Shown: positions 13,601-27,876 of the stretch, in pieces
Layout: every line of letters begins with the position of its first letter
How positions within the stretch are numbered: the stretch's first letter is position 1
Notes under the pieces: generated by a model
The model's input: the letters and a program-made list of their open reading frames with translations, nothing else
What the model was told of the DNA's origin: nothing
Databases searched by the model: none
DNA from: Doryteuthis pealeii
Taxonomy: Eukaryota; Mollusca; Cephalopoda; Myopsida; Loliginidae
Length of the DNA: 64,000 nucleotides
Assembly: GCA_023376005.1 (NCBI GenBank)
Contig: CM042176.1
Coordinates: 12,223,276 to 12,287,275, forward strand
Direction of reading: 5' to 3'
Made by a program: the position numbers and the translations under genes

Positions 13601-16600
13601 AGCAATACAGCATGGTTGATACACATTGGGCATAATTCTAACTGCTCTCATTGAGGACAGACTTACAGGATTACCAGATCTTTACCAATACCCAGGACTC
13701 TTTAACAAGGATCTTGCTTAAGGGCTCCACAATGGCTCAAAGGATTTTAACAGTTACACTATCCAATGTATTCCAACTGATGATCTCTAATAATCAATTT
13801 AATTACACTTACCTCATTCAGTGGTCGATCAAAAATGATCTTTTTTATGAGACACTTTACCATTTGTTCTTTCAGGTTGACGGGTTTATCAGCATTGAAT
13901 GTAATGGTGACTTCTTTTGATTGGCCAGGTCGTAAATGTCCAATTTGGGGTGAAAAGGTCAGAGGGTACAGATCAATCCATTGGAAATAAATACAATCGG
14001 TTTGACATCGATTTGTGATTGACAAACACTGTGTCTTCGGCTCTCCAATGTAACAGTCTCCAAATACGACCAAATTTGCTCGAGTTGCTGGACAAAGTTT
14101 AAAAAAAGAAAATCAATGGTATAAACATTTGAGAATCTGTGTTACGCCTCAAAGATACGTGGTACAAAGTTAACTGACCTGAAAAAATGTAAAAGTTTTT
14201 AAATAAAATAACTGATGCATTATATCTTTTATTCATTAATATATCAACACTGAAAATTTCATTAAATTCGGTTAATTCCCTGATTTTTGTTTTTTATTTT
14301 TCTTTTGGCGGGGTAACATATGATGGTGGAATTTAGGTCTGTTAAGTTCGATTTATCAATGGCCTTATCATATGAAAGGAATGTCAGACCAGATATTATA
14401 CTTCAAGAATGAAACCCTTTCTTTAAAAAAAAATTGGCCCGATTTTCAAAAGCAAATAAAAACTCTAGTTTAAAGGTTTAAAAACATAGGGGAAAACTCA
14501 GAGGAGTAGGTGTTCTTCTTTAAATAATTACTTATATCTGTTGAAATATTTTAAACCTGAAAACCTATGAAATAGCAGAGGTGGTCACAACTAGATTAGG
14601 CTCAGTCATAATTAGTGATCATCCTCCACACATTGGACGAGCTGATGAGACATGGTGAAGTGGCGGAGATGAGGAGTGAGAGGTGAGAAGGTTGAGTGAG
14701 TTTGGTAGAATGCGCTGAAAGGGTAAGACATGGACTCTTGCTCTCGGCAGTTGTGATTTTGGGCAAAATAAAATTCTCATGAGAAAAAGAAGTGGCCTTG
14801 TTTTATTAATAACAACTCTAAATGGCACAAGGCAAGATATCCCTCAGCCCCATAAGTTGGTTTCTAGACTCTAAACATAATAGAATTGCCAGCCAACTGA
14901 ACAGCAGCCCAGCAACCAGGATTCCAGCCTCTCCAAATGAATACGATCCAAAGATAAGTATACTAAATATTTCTACTATCAACATTTCATCACTCCATTC
15001 GGAAATGAGTGCAAAAAACATAAGCAACGTTGATATGTCATCTCTCCATTCCAAGAGGAGAGTGTAGTTGTTGGCATCCTTTGTCTACGAGAGATGATGG
15101 AGCAGTGCCCAAATTTTTTTTTCGGAACCACGTAGCCTGGGTGTGTTTATATGGAGGATGAGCTGTTGCCCAAGTAGCAAATCCCCCCTCTCCACACTGC
15201 CACTATGATCCAAAAGAAAGGTAAGGAACCAATGCAGTTTGGCAGCAGTAGTGTCGCAGGAGTTGCTGGGTAGTACTATATTTCAGCATCACACCACTTT
15301 AGGGACTCCGTCTCCTGATTTGTTTACAGGGTTTTACTCCCCTAGCCTTTACACTGGTAGGTGAATTTCTTAATCTTCTATCTTCATTCTGAAAAGAGAG
15401 CGTAGTACAACAAATGTTTTGGAGACCTTGCTTTTGGGATTTTGGGGATATTAATTTTTTTTTCTTTCACAAAGCAAAATGGCTTCGGTTATTTCCTAGT
15501 TGAGTAACATGATATTACAGGGTGACCCAGAAAAAACAGAACCCAAATTATTTATTTTTCCCATTAAACTAACCCTAAACCCTAACCCCTAACCCCCCTA
15601 GTTAAGTAACATAATATTACAGGTGACCCAGAAAAAACAGAACCCACAAATTTTGTAATAACACTGTTAATTTTAATCTTAATTCTTTTTGAAGTTTAAG
15701 TCCAACAAGGGTTAGGGTTAAGGTTTTGGGTTAGTTTAATGGGAAAATAAATAAATAATTTGGGTTCTGTTTTTTCTGGGTCACTCATGTTATTCAACTA
15801 GGAAATAACCATGGCTTCTTTGTCAATTGTGAGTGACTCACCTTGTATATCATTGTCTGGGCAGTTATCCAAAGATTCTGTTTGTAATTGCAGTTCAAGT
15901 TGCGGATCGAGCATAATGTTATCAAAAGTGACTTCCTCTAAGTAGCCCTCTCCAATCAGCCAGACAATGGTGTTCTCATACTGGTTGCCATGGACACTCA
16001 ATTGGACTTGACCCAAACTCTTCAATGGTTGTTTTGGACAGAAAATCACTTCAAATACAGCGTGCGCATTACAGTCCAAATACACAACGGCAGAGTGTGG
16101 CTTCTTTTGTATGACTAAAGAAATAGAAAAAGAAAACAAAAAATCAGTTGGTTGGTTGGTTTATTGGCATATCAACCCTTGTGGGTTATCTAATGCCAAA
16201 TCTTGTATTTTATATATATACTAGAAGTGGCTACCCGGTGTGGCCTGAGTAGAAGGTGAATTTTTAAAAAGTTAGTCTCGCAGATCCATTATTACTTATT
16301 GCGAGTGAGATCCTCGCTAGTTGCCCCATAAAAATCCCCACGGAAATATATAATGATATAGTAAGAAATTTCAATTCAATGATTTACAATTAAAAAAAAA
16401 AAAAGATATAAATGATGCAATTAATTCAATCAATCAATATTATATTTCAAAGCGAAAAAAAAAAAACATACAAAAAAAAAAGATAAACAAAATAAAATGC
16501 AAATGACTTTCCCTTCTGTTACTTTTCAAATTTGAATTTTTAAATATCTTCCCAAATATAAATCAAATCTTCATTATTTTTGCTCAAAAACCAAGCCCTG

Positions 16601-17008
16601 GTGATATTTAATGTGTATATATATTTACTTTGTCGTTAATTGTTTTATTTTCGAAGTTTCCTCCGGACATACAGATACACACAGCTGTCCTTTATATATG
16701 TACTAGAAATAGCTACCCGCATTGCCTGGGTAGAGGGGGGATTTTAAAAAGTTAGTCCTGCAGATCCATTATTATTTATCACAAGTTAGATCCTAACTGG
16801 ATGCCCCATAAAATCCCCATGTAAATATATAACAATATAGTAAGAAATTTTAATTCAATAATTTACAATTAAAACAAAAAAACAATATAAATGAGGCGGT
16901 TAATTCAATCAATCAACATCATATTTCAATTACCTTCTATACAAATTTTAATTTTTAAATATCTTCCCAAATATAAATAAAATCTTCATTATTTTTGCTC
17001 AAAAACCA

Positions 17009-17057
<49 letters not shown>

Positions 17058-18868
17058 CTTTGTTGTTAATTGTTTTATTTTCGAAGTTTCCTCCGAACAT
17101 ACACATATACACAACTGCCCTTTATATATGTATAGATAGATAGATAGATAGATATACTAGCAGGACCTGTGTATATACAACAGTATGATAATTTAATTAT
17201 TACTTTTGATATCTTTTCTTAAGAGCTATTGCTAAATAGTTCAATATGTAAAAAGTATAATAATCTTGATTTAATCCTCACTCTTTTTTTTTCTTTCTTT
17301 CCCTCTTTTCATTATGTTTGATTGAAACAGATTAGCATTATCGCTTCCATGTTGTGTCACAGGCAGAGAAAATCTACTTCCAGAAATAATTTCTTTTTTA
17401 AGCCTTGCAAATGGTTGTGACTACTTGTATATAATAGGATGGGGAAAAAGCCAGAAATTCAAGAGATTACGTGTAGGTAGGTAACATGGAAAGTTTTTTG
17501 GATGAGTCAGCACAACGCCATATGCCGATTTCTTACTGATCAAGAGATGTTACGTGGCGAAGTGTGGAAGGAGGTAGTGAGAGGAGAGAATGTAAGGTCA
17601 GTTTGAAACAAGTCAGTGGCTTGTCTAAGTCTGTCACCCAAGGCATTTTGACTTAGGGATAAAAATAAAATATCTCGTGAGAAAAAAATAAGACCGCCTT
17701 GTGTTATTATTAACAACTATAAATGGCACAAGGTAAGATATCCTCCAGCAAACCTAATTTGTTTCCAGACTGAAACAGCAAAGAATGCCAGCCAACCCAA
17801 CATCAGCCCAACGACCAGATTCCAGCCTCTCAAAGTAAAACATGAATAGAAATAAGTATTATACTATTAATATTATTGACACATCATCACTCCCATTCAA
17901 AGAATGCCAGCCAACCCAACATCAGATCCAACTACCAGATTCCAGCCTCTCAAAGTAAAACAGGAATAGAAATAAGTATTGCACTATTATTATTATTGAC
18001 ACATCATTATTCCCTTTCAAAATGAGAGCCGCTATGCTACATACTGACCTTTGTTATCTATGACCTCTTGCCCCATTTCTGCATCGGTGTCCGCACCGGG
18101 TAGCAAAGTGTAAACCTTATCTGCATCAATGAGATCCAAGTTGACCTGAAATAAAAAATAAAAATTCCTTTTATTAGGCAGACTTACACTTCTCACAAAC
18201 GAAGCATAGACAATATACACAAGCCATGAAAGGAAACTCAATAGTTTCCATCTCCGATGTCTATGACGTATCTACACATCTGCTGACAGGATAAAGTGCC
18301 CAATACAGTCTTGCTGGATTTCACCAACATGATCAGCATGTTCTCCATTCTCTGGGAGACATGCCTTCACTGGCTTGGACACGCCAGGAGAATGGAAAAT
18401 GGCTGCATCCCAAAAGATTTTTGTACGGCGAATTAATAAAAGGCTCCCGATTGGTTGGTAGACCACGCCTACAATTTAAAGATGTCTGTGGGAGAGTGAT
18501 GAAGATATGCCACATTGAAACAAACACGTGGGAGGTAGATGCAAAAAATCGAGCTGCCTGGCACTTAATGTTAAGCAAGGCACGAAGATGGGTGAGTGGA
18601 GAGGAGAGTAGCCTTGACAGCAAAGAGAGCCAGAAAGAGGGAGAAAAGACAGCAGCTCCAGAAAGCACCAGTAGAGACTGTCACTCAAAATTGCCCTGCA
18701 GAGTCAATTAAAAAAAAAATTTCTTTTGTACACTATGCCATCGTCCTTAGCGGATGGAAAGGTACCAATAACAACACTTCTCATAAACAAATGCTTTTTA
18801 ATCATAAATTATTGGCTCACACAAACATTTTTTCCTTAAAATAATAAAATATCTATCATAGTTTATAT

Positions 18869-18925
<57 letters not shown>

Positions 18926-19559
18926 AAGAGATGGAAGTGAATCCGACAGTATGTAGTATATTAAGAAAATTGAAAAAACACAGGTTTAAATAAGTTGAGT
19001 GGTAAGTTTATTGGCTGACGCTGCAGTGTTTCGATCTATTAATTAGATCATCTTCAGGGAATTTGTTGGTATAAGGAAGGTGATAACAAATTTTTGTCAC
19101 AGAATAACAAGAAAACAAGCGATAGTCCTTGTTTATCAATCTGTTCAGAATTTGAAATCTGAAGAAAGGACGCTGAAAAATGGACGGTTTGAAATGTGAC
19201 GTTCAAATATTCTCTTTTATGGTTATATATATATATTTCATTACTGGAGTAACGTTGGGGTGCTTATTGGAGACTTGATCCAAATAAACTGATCTTACCT
19301 TACAAGGCAGAGAAGCATCATTGGTCAAAGCCAATGTTAATGTCTGTACTTGTCCAATCAAACTCTGTTTAAAAAGGAGCACCGGTTGACCTTGTCTGTT
19401 GCGTGTGGTTGGCTGAGTTACAGAGATCCTTGGAAGAGTGCCCTCCCCTGATATTTCAAAAGTCAAGGGGTCTACCTTGTATGGCAGGGTGGGTGCATCT
19501 ATGCAAGCTTCAAAGAATGTTGTATACATCTGAAATATAAATGCATTGTTATTTCATTA

Positions 19560-19605
<46 letters not shown>

Positions 19606-22600
19606 GGCAGTTGTGTGTATGTATGTCTGGTTGAAACTATGAAAATAAAACAATTAATATTTATGCATATATAAAGGGCAGTTGTGTGTATGTATGTCTG
19701 GATGAAACTACGAAAATAAAACAATAATATCTATACATATATAAAGGGCAGTTGGTGTGTGTGTGTGTGTGTATGTATGTAGGTATGTCTGGATGAAATT
19801 ACGAAAATAAAACAATTAATGACAAAGTAAATATATATACACATTAAATATCACCAGATCTTGCTTTTTGTGCAAAACTTATGAAAATTTGATTTATATT
19901 CGATGATTTTCAAAAATTAAGACATACATAGAAATTGCATTGAAATTCTACTTCGAAATTTCCACATTTGTACATTTCAAAAGTAAATAAATCAATACAC
20001 CAGGAGTTTTTCCCCTACCCCTCTACCCAGGCGTAGCTGGGTGTCAGCTTCTAGTACATATATAAAAGGCAGTTGGTGTGTATGTATGTATGTATGTGCA
20101 CTCACACCCTCTCTATATCTTTCCCTACTCTCTTTCTTTCTTTCTTATTATATTTTTCTGTATAGCATGTCCTTTTTCTTCCTAATAATCTTCAGCATAA
20201 TTAGATTTAGTAAACTTATGACTCTCTCACCTGTCAGTTAACTGTCAAACTTGGGGAGAAGAAAGAAAGAAAGAAAGGCTGCTTTTCTCGGATAGGCTAA
20301 CAGGTCTATGTTGTGCTTGCTTCTCCAGACCCTTTCTGCCTTCACTCAACCTCTAAAAAAAAAATTGTTGGGGCGGCCTAATGTCAGTATCAGCCAGACA
20401 GTGAGGGAGTCTATCCCCTTTTCACTAGCACTAGACCAAGGAGATTATTTTAGCGTCTGAGGTGGCACTACACCTACCATCAGCTCCTCACTTTACCGCA
20501 CAGATCCCTGTGCTACTCATATGCTGAGTTGGCAAGGGCCGATATATATTTACAAACTCCTCCGCACGAGCAGGATGTGACACAAAGTCAATTTCTTAAG
20601 CGGAGTTCAACAGGTTTGAATTCAGAGTTTGACCAGTTGCCTAACCAAGGTTAAAGAGGAGGATTCATACCTTGCACTAAGTGAAAGGCAATCACCAGAT
20701 CCAGGCGAGTGCGATATAGAACCAGAATGTGATTTGTAGCCGAACAATCTACCTTTGTCTATTCAACCCTTCTTTTATAATTACCATAAATCAGCCAATT
20801 ATTTTTTTACATCATTATTTTATTTCCATTGTATATTGTTATATTTTATTATGTAAGTACATTGGAATTTTAACCAAACAATCCTTTTCAATGTTTTTAA
20901 TTCTCACAAAAATATTCAGCCTGTCATTTCTCTGATTTGGAATTTCAAACAAACAATTTAAACAAACAATTCATAAAATACATTCCAGCTAAATTATTCC
21001 TTTCAAAATATTTTTCCTAAAATATTTCTTTCTCTCTTTTTCACCCATAATTTATTTTTTACTAAAACTGATTCTTTTGCAACCTTAATTATCCAAGCCC
21101 CTAATTATGCAACACTAGGGCTTGATATGACCAGCTGATTGATTGGAGAGGACCTCTTCAACTGCTCGTCTAGCCTAAGTAAGGACCAAAGTGGAGTGTT
21201 GCATGTTATGGACTGCTCAGTAACAAGGATTGCATCCTTAAGCATGGTCAACAGGTGGCCTCATTTGGCGGTGTGTGTGTGTGTGTCTTACCCCTTTGCA
21301 GAGGTGCAGTCGGTGTATTCTAAAGCCCCAGTCAATGTTAATGTAGAGATGAGTATTTACCTGCATAGCTTGTGGAGCAAATGTTACAGTGGCAAAAATA
21401 TGGCCATGGTTTAATATTTGCGCTTTGTTTGGTTCAATCTCAAAAGCCTCCAATTGTTGTTGGAGTTTCCCACTTCCTCGAGCTTGTTGGGTTTTCAGAA
21501 CCAAATTCACATCACATGGAACCTACAAATGGAAAGAAGAGACAATAAAAAACAATGAATGAAAACTTGTTATATACTGTCACTGGACCTGACAAAGAAC
21601 ATTGAAAACATACATATATATTTTTGGGAGAATATGTGCCCAATTGAAGTCATACCTAATTTTGAAAATTAACTAATTAATAATCAATTAATTAATTAGG
21701 CGGGCATACCTATTCAAATGTAAGGCTAAACAAATCGAGAAAAATCAATCTCTGTATGTACATTTCGACCTATTAGGCCTCATCAGCAGAGCTATAGATA
21801 GGTTTTAGCCTTACATTTGAATAGGTATGCCCGCCTAATTAATTAATTAATTATTAATTAATTAATTTTCAAAATTAGGTACAACTTCAATTGGGCACAT
21901 ATTCTCCCAAAAATTGTCGGCTAAAAAAAAGCCATATCAAAAAACACATCATTTGTGTATTTACTTCTCATACATATATATATAAAAATATAAAGTCATA
22001 TTTTTATTCTTCAATGTGTTTAGACTTAGAGTTGTCAGTTGAGAATACATATAAAAGAAGCCTTTGTGAATTCTGACAGCGAGCAATCTGCTCAACTCAA
22101 AGTTCTAAGAGTTTATATGACTCTCCAACTCAACATAGCCATGCCTCTTTGATCCTGACACCTACGCAGTTTTCCTGTAGACACACCTTCTTACCCACAC
22201 AGCTTGTTTTTATTGGTTATGGGCAACTGCACTTGTCTTCCAGCTATCGAAGGTTGGTTCAAACAGTTCAAAGCAATATCCTGTTTTTGTTTGCAGACCC
22301 ATGTTGACACCCACACATTTCCTGTGCCTATGCACGAGTCATTTGTTGATCAGACAATATATTACAAACTGTGGCTGCCACCAGGAATTACTCAAAGATC
22401 AGTTAAGAAATCAATAGATTTTTTGTGCCAATCCTGCACCATGCCTTAGATCCTTGGTGCTATGGTCACTGTCTTGGCAATTTCACCAAGAAAGTAGGTG
22501 TTGGATTATTTTAAGGTATAAAGTGTGTAAAAGACTGCAACTTAACATAAACTGTTCCAAAACAGCAGAAGCTGAATTGACTAATCAGAAACGCCCAAAT

Positions 22601-25600
22601 GTATTTAATTTACAATCTAAAGGTGTTGATAAATTGTCAAAAGATTACTAGCTGGGAGGATCACTTAAAGGAAAGATCAACAGACAAGGATTATATCTGA
22701 TACAACTTTTTACTTTGAGGAGAAATAAATAGACAAGAAAGCATGCAGAAGGAGACCAAAATTCAATGAATAATTATACGTTAGGCTACAGATTTATTGA
22801 TCCACTTTTGTAATTCAACTTTCAAATGAACACTTTTGGAAGGGGGGGGGCAGAATTAGAATATAATTAAATAAGATAAACCTTTGTATTGTTAATAATC
22901 TTGAATCGAGCTTTCGACTTTTTGCCAACAATGACATTACAAAACATGAATTTTTTCTCTGTCTCTCCGTAAACACCTCCACTGTCCACCTGGAAATAGA
23001 AAACAAAGGAACATTGTCAGTTTTTTTGTATTTATTATAAGAAATATTGAAGTAAATTCTTTGAAAAAACAAATCTTGGTTCTGTAATGGTAATTCCGGG
23101 GGGACATGAGTCTAATAGGGTTATCTCCCCTTGCTGCAGTTGTTCACCGATAGGTGGCGAGAATATTTAGGCAGAATTCTGAATTCTTTTTTTTTCTCTT
23201 GGGCCAGCAATGAATTCACATGGTTTTAGGTGCCTGACGCCCCTGCCCCTTAAGGCGGGGGGAGGGGGGCTTTGCCCCCACTTAGCTATCAGTAAGTGAC
23301 ATTCCTTAGGACACAAATCCTACACCTACTTTCTTTATGCATGTTCATATAATTGTCCTGAATATGTTTCTATGTGCTCACGGAATAAAGTCTGTTATCA
23401 TCTTATAACTTTGTCGGAGTATTTCATGTACATACATACATACATTGGAAGGTTACTCAGAGCCTACCAATTTTAATATAAGAACTTTAATATTTATGGC
23501 AACATTCAAAATGTTCACTCAATAAACTCATCAAGTAGAATCAAATTTTTTTGCTTAAAGAATCTTTGATAAAAATTTCTAATAAATTTTATAGTAAAAT
23601 AATTTTCAATAAATTTTATTGTAAATAATTTCTATAGAAAAATAATTTCAAATGAATTTCTATTGAAATAAGTTCCAATTAATTTCTATAGTAAAATAAT
23701 TTCAAATGACTTTCTGTTAAAATATTTTCCAATGATTTTTATAGAAACATAATTTCCACTGAATTTCTATATGATGTCACAATTCCCTTACTTATTTACG
23801 TTACATTCTCAAGGAGTATTAAATAATCATTATTCAATTTTATTTAGCCTCTTATCATTTATTAACAACTAGAAGCAGCCACCCGGCGTTGCGTGGGTAG
23901 AGGGGGATTTTTTTAAAGTTAGTCTTGCAGATCCATTATTATTTATCACAAGTTAGATCCTCACTGGATGCCCCATAAAATATCCACATAAATATATAAC
24001 AATTTAGTAAGAAATTTTAATTCAATAATACAATATAAATGAGGCGATTAATTCAATCAATCAACATCATATTTCAATTACCTTCTGTTACTATACAAAT
24101 TTTAATTTTAAATATCTTCCCAAATATAAATAAAATCTTCATTAATATTGCTCAAAAACCAAGCCTTGGTGATAGTGAATGTATATATATATATTTACTT
24201 TGTCATTAATTGTTTTATTTTCGAAGTTTCCTGGACATACACATACACAATTGCCCATTATATATATAATAGATGTATCCATTAAAGTCTAGCTGACTTA
24301 AAATTGCCTTAAAACAGCCTATGTTCTTAATGCATTAAAAATCCTGCAATGTTTGCTATATACCACTAAGAAATAAATGTTTACATAATATATGATGAGG
24401 ATAATTTGCATACTAGTTTTAACAAAACCAGGTTTGATAAATAATTACTTGGTGTTATTAATTTTAATATTATTGTTTTATTCTCAAACCTATTAAAAGC
24501 AATCCTGTATATATTTTTATATACAAATCAATTAAGATGAAATAAAAATAAGTGTAATCTTTTTATATACATTCTTATTTAGTTTCATTAGTCTTTCTAA
24601 TCTATACATATATAAAAGGCAGTTGGTGTGTATGTATGAATGTATGTCTGGATGAAACTATGAAAATACAACAATGAACAACAAAGTAAATATATATATA
24701 TATATATACATTAAATATCACCAGTTTTTGCTTTTTGTGCAAAGATTATAAAGATTTAATATTCAAGGATATCTAAACATCAAGATATACATAGAAATAA
24801 CATTGAAATTCTAGTTAAAAATATCCAGCATTTGTAAATCTCAAATGTAAACAAATCAATACACCAGGTTCCCCACCCACCCCACCCCATGGTAGCTGCT
24901 TCTAGTTTCATATAATATTCAATTACAGGGGTGAGTAAAAAAGTAATGACATTTTGTTTAGGACAGGTATAATTACCAACACAGGAACATGTATCATACA
25001 TCAAAATAAAGCTGGTCCACTGTGGATCACATCCCTACTTCTCCACATAGTTGAGTCAAAAAGTAATGCCATTTTGTTTAGGACAATGTTCCACCTTCGA
25101 ATGAGAGCAGGTATCCCTGCTTCATAAAATTCTGTTGACTGTTCTTTGAGCCACTTCTTCACTACAGATTTCACTTCCTCATCACTGGAATAATGTTTGC
25201 TTCTCAAACCCTTTTTCATGGGTCTGAAGAGATGATAGTCTGAAGGCACTAAATCTGGTGAGTATGAAGGATGCGATAAAGTTGTCCACTCGAATGAGGT
25301 GATTTTCTCCCTTGTCCTAATGCTTGTGTGTGGTCGAGCATTGTCATGCAGAAGGAGGACATTGTCGAATGGCAAGTTGGGCTTTACTCGTCAGATTCTT
25401 GCTCTGAGCCTCATTAGGGTCTCAATGTAGGCCTTAGTTTTATTAAAAAAAAAAACTTCAGATGAAATAAAGAAAATGGCATTACTTTTTGACTCACCCT
25501 CGTACATTACAACTTAAATACTTTCATCCATAATGGCCATAATTTTTGCTAGTTTTGATAAAAATATCAAAAGTAAAAACACTTACTTGATTATAATGTT

Positions 25601-27836
25601 GCCAAAGAGAAAGGCTCTTGCAAATTCGGTGTTCCTCAAAGATGGCGCCAATGTCATCAATACAAATGGCTGGAACACAACATTCTGCTTGAAATGGATG
25701 TGTAATTTTGGATCTCGGTCCGCGATATCAATGCTTAGTTCCTGAAATACAATATTTGGTATTCAATTATTTTTTTATCGATAATTTCTATGAAATTATA
25801 GGTTTATGGTATTGATGCAATCTATATATTAATACTTGTGTTCCTTAATTGCATAATCTCCATTATAATAAGATGAAACATCATGTTACTGCACTGTCAA
25901 GATATATTTTTTGGACCATATGACCTTTAGGCACCCGTTTTGCGATCTTGTTTCATAAGGACATTTTTTTCATTTACACCGTCAACATCCGGTTATTTGT
26001 TAGGGGTTATGGTTAGGGGTTAGTTTTATTTAAAAAAAAAAAACTCTAAAAATCGTTGGTTAACAAACAACCGCATTTTGACTGTGTAAATGAAAAAAAT
26101 GTCCTTATGAAATGAGATCGCAAAACGGGTGCCTAACGGTCATATTTTTTACTTAGGGATACAAGAGAAGGAGATGCCCTTGTTTGCCGTAGATTTTTTA
26201 CAAACACAGTGACAAGTACGCCAAAAAATGTTGATTCCTGACAATTATGGAGACGCCCTTTGGATTTTCGCCATAGCCCCTTTGTTATTTATTTAGGAAC
26301 ATAGAGACATAATTGTTTTTGGGTGCATGTATCTTTATTTCACAAGTCCCCTAACTTGAACATGTGCATGGAAGAAATCAGCAGACAGCACTAGTATGCA
26401 TCTAGCCCCAACGGCTTTCTTGCAAAGTCTTACTTATTCTATCTCTTAATTTTCCTAAGGTCTAAGAAGCTCACTCAGATGACCTTGAGATCAAAGTGTA
26501 GCGTAATTATTATGGTCTATGGGGAATTTGGGGATTGAAAAGAAAACGGTAATTGGATTTCTAGAGAAAGAGAAGAAAAAGAAATAAGAACAAAGTTTAA
26601 AGTTTGGAAGGGTAAACACCCAACGGGTGGGCAGCAATTGACCGATGAATGACCCCGGAACTAGATTTAAAAATAAAAACGGAAGTTCCGAGTTTTGGAC
26701 CGGAAGCAGAAGTGGGTGACCCTTCCACCCCGGGACGAGAAACGGAAGAAGAGAAAAATCAGCCGTTTTCGAATGGGCCTTCATAAGGGACAGACGGGGC
26801 CTCCTGAGTTCCCTGTAATGTGTTTCGCATAGTAGTATCGAACATGATTTATGATAGAATAATTTGACCTTACCCTCTCTCTCTCTCTCTCCTTCTCTCT
26901 GAAAAAGAACCCACAAGCCTAGAAAGAAATAAACAGCCCCCTTGTGACTATAGGATTTGTGTATGTTGTTTCTACTAACGACTACTACTATGGCCTGACT
27001 GACCCTATGCTACAAAAGCCTGCCTGTCATACATAACTTGGGGTGTTTGACCATCGTTACCTTTGCTGCATCCTCCGTGTTTGATGGCGGCAATTCATCT
27101 CAAACACCACTGTTCCGGTAAGATGCAGAATCTCCTCCCTCCAGCAGGATCTTCTTGCAAGATGTCTTCACTGACTAGGTCATGCTCTTTGTTGACAACC
27201 TGGTGACATCAACTGGGAATCCATCGACCCAGTACCCCCTCAAGGATGGAAGAAACGCCAGGGAGTCAACTGAAAACTTGGTTCAAAACAATCAAGCAAG
27301 ATGCTCAGATCCAGGCCTTTATGGAGTTTGTCAGTGAAACCACGAATTGTTGACACTCATATTATCAATTGTGTTGGATCGCTGTGCATGGTCTTGGCTT
27401 CATTCGGGATACAATGAATTCATATGGTGGAGTTAGCTCAACTGATTCAGAGTGAATGCCATCACAGTACTGCTAGATACTTATGTTATATATCCCTTTA
27501 CATCTATATATCCCTTTACATCTGTATATATATATATACCCCCCCACACACACAAGCAGGATGTGACACAAGGTCAATTTCTTAAGCGGAGTTTAACAGG
27601 TTTGAATTCAGAGTTTTCCTTCTCCTAGACAGGTTGCCTAACCAAGGTTAAAGAGCCCAGTCTGCCCTACTATTTATCCATAGTTGGAGGGAGAGTAGGA
27701 TTCATACCTTTCCCAAGGGTATTAGCGCTAAGCGAAATGCAATTAGCACATCCAGGATTTGAACTCAGGGCGACGAGTCCATTTCCAATGACTTTAACCA
27801 TTACACCACGCGCTTCATATTGGGTATATAAATGGC

Positions 27837-27876
<40 letters not shown>

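Larger units (their letters stand above)
24285..25530 (+). mobile_element. Helitron-like family 2 copy, twice interrupted
   Basis: Blocks aaaacagcctatgttctta and gtttacataatatatgatg match 33650, 33880 and 62040. The end block cattcttatttagtttcatt is interrupted by the Helitron at 24601-24905, resumes with tttcatataatattcaatta, is interrupted by the mariner at 24926-25502, and resumes with cattacaacttaaatact. Confidence 0.6.

Noticed and set aside
13031..13712. CRISPR-like array
   Set aside because: Units are contiguous with no unique spacers, and the host is eukaryotic; it is a tandem satellite.
19203..19240. Extension of exon 20 beyond its donor
   Set aside because: The frame continues past a good gtaaga donor into intron text; phase and homology support ending at 19299.
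22815..23072. 85-codon minus-strand ORF at exon 18
   Set aside because: It reads the exon in a different frame; the HYDIN-matching frame fits the phases of its neighbours.
26491..26916. 141-codon minus-strand ORF
   Set aside because: It lies inside a solo LTR; the related LTR at 42748 has indels in the region, so no frame conservation is evident.
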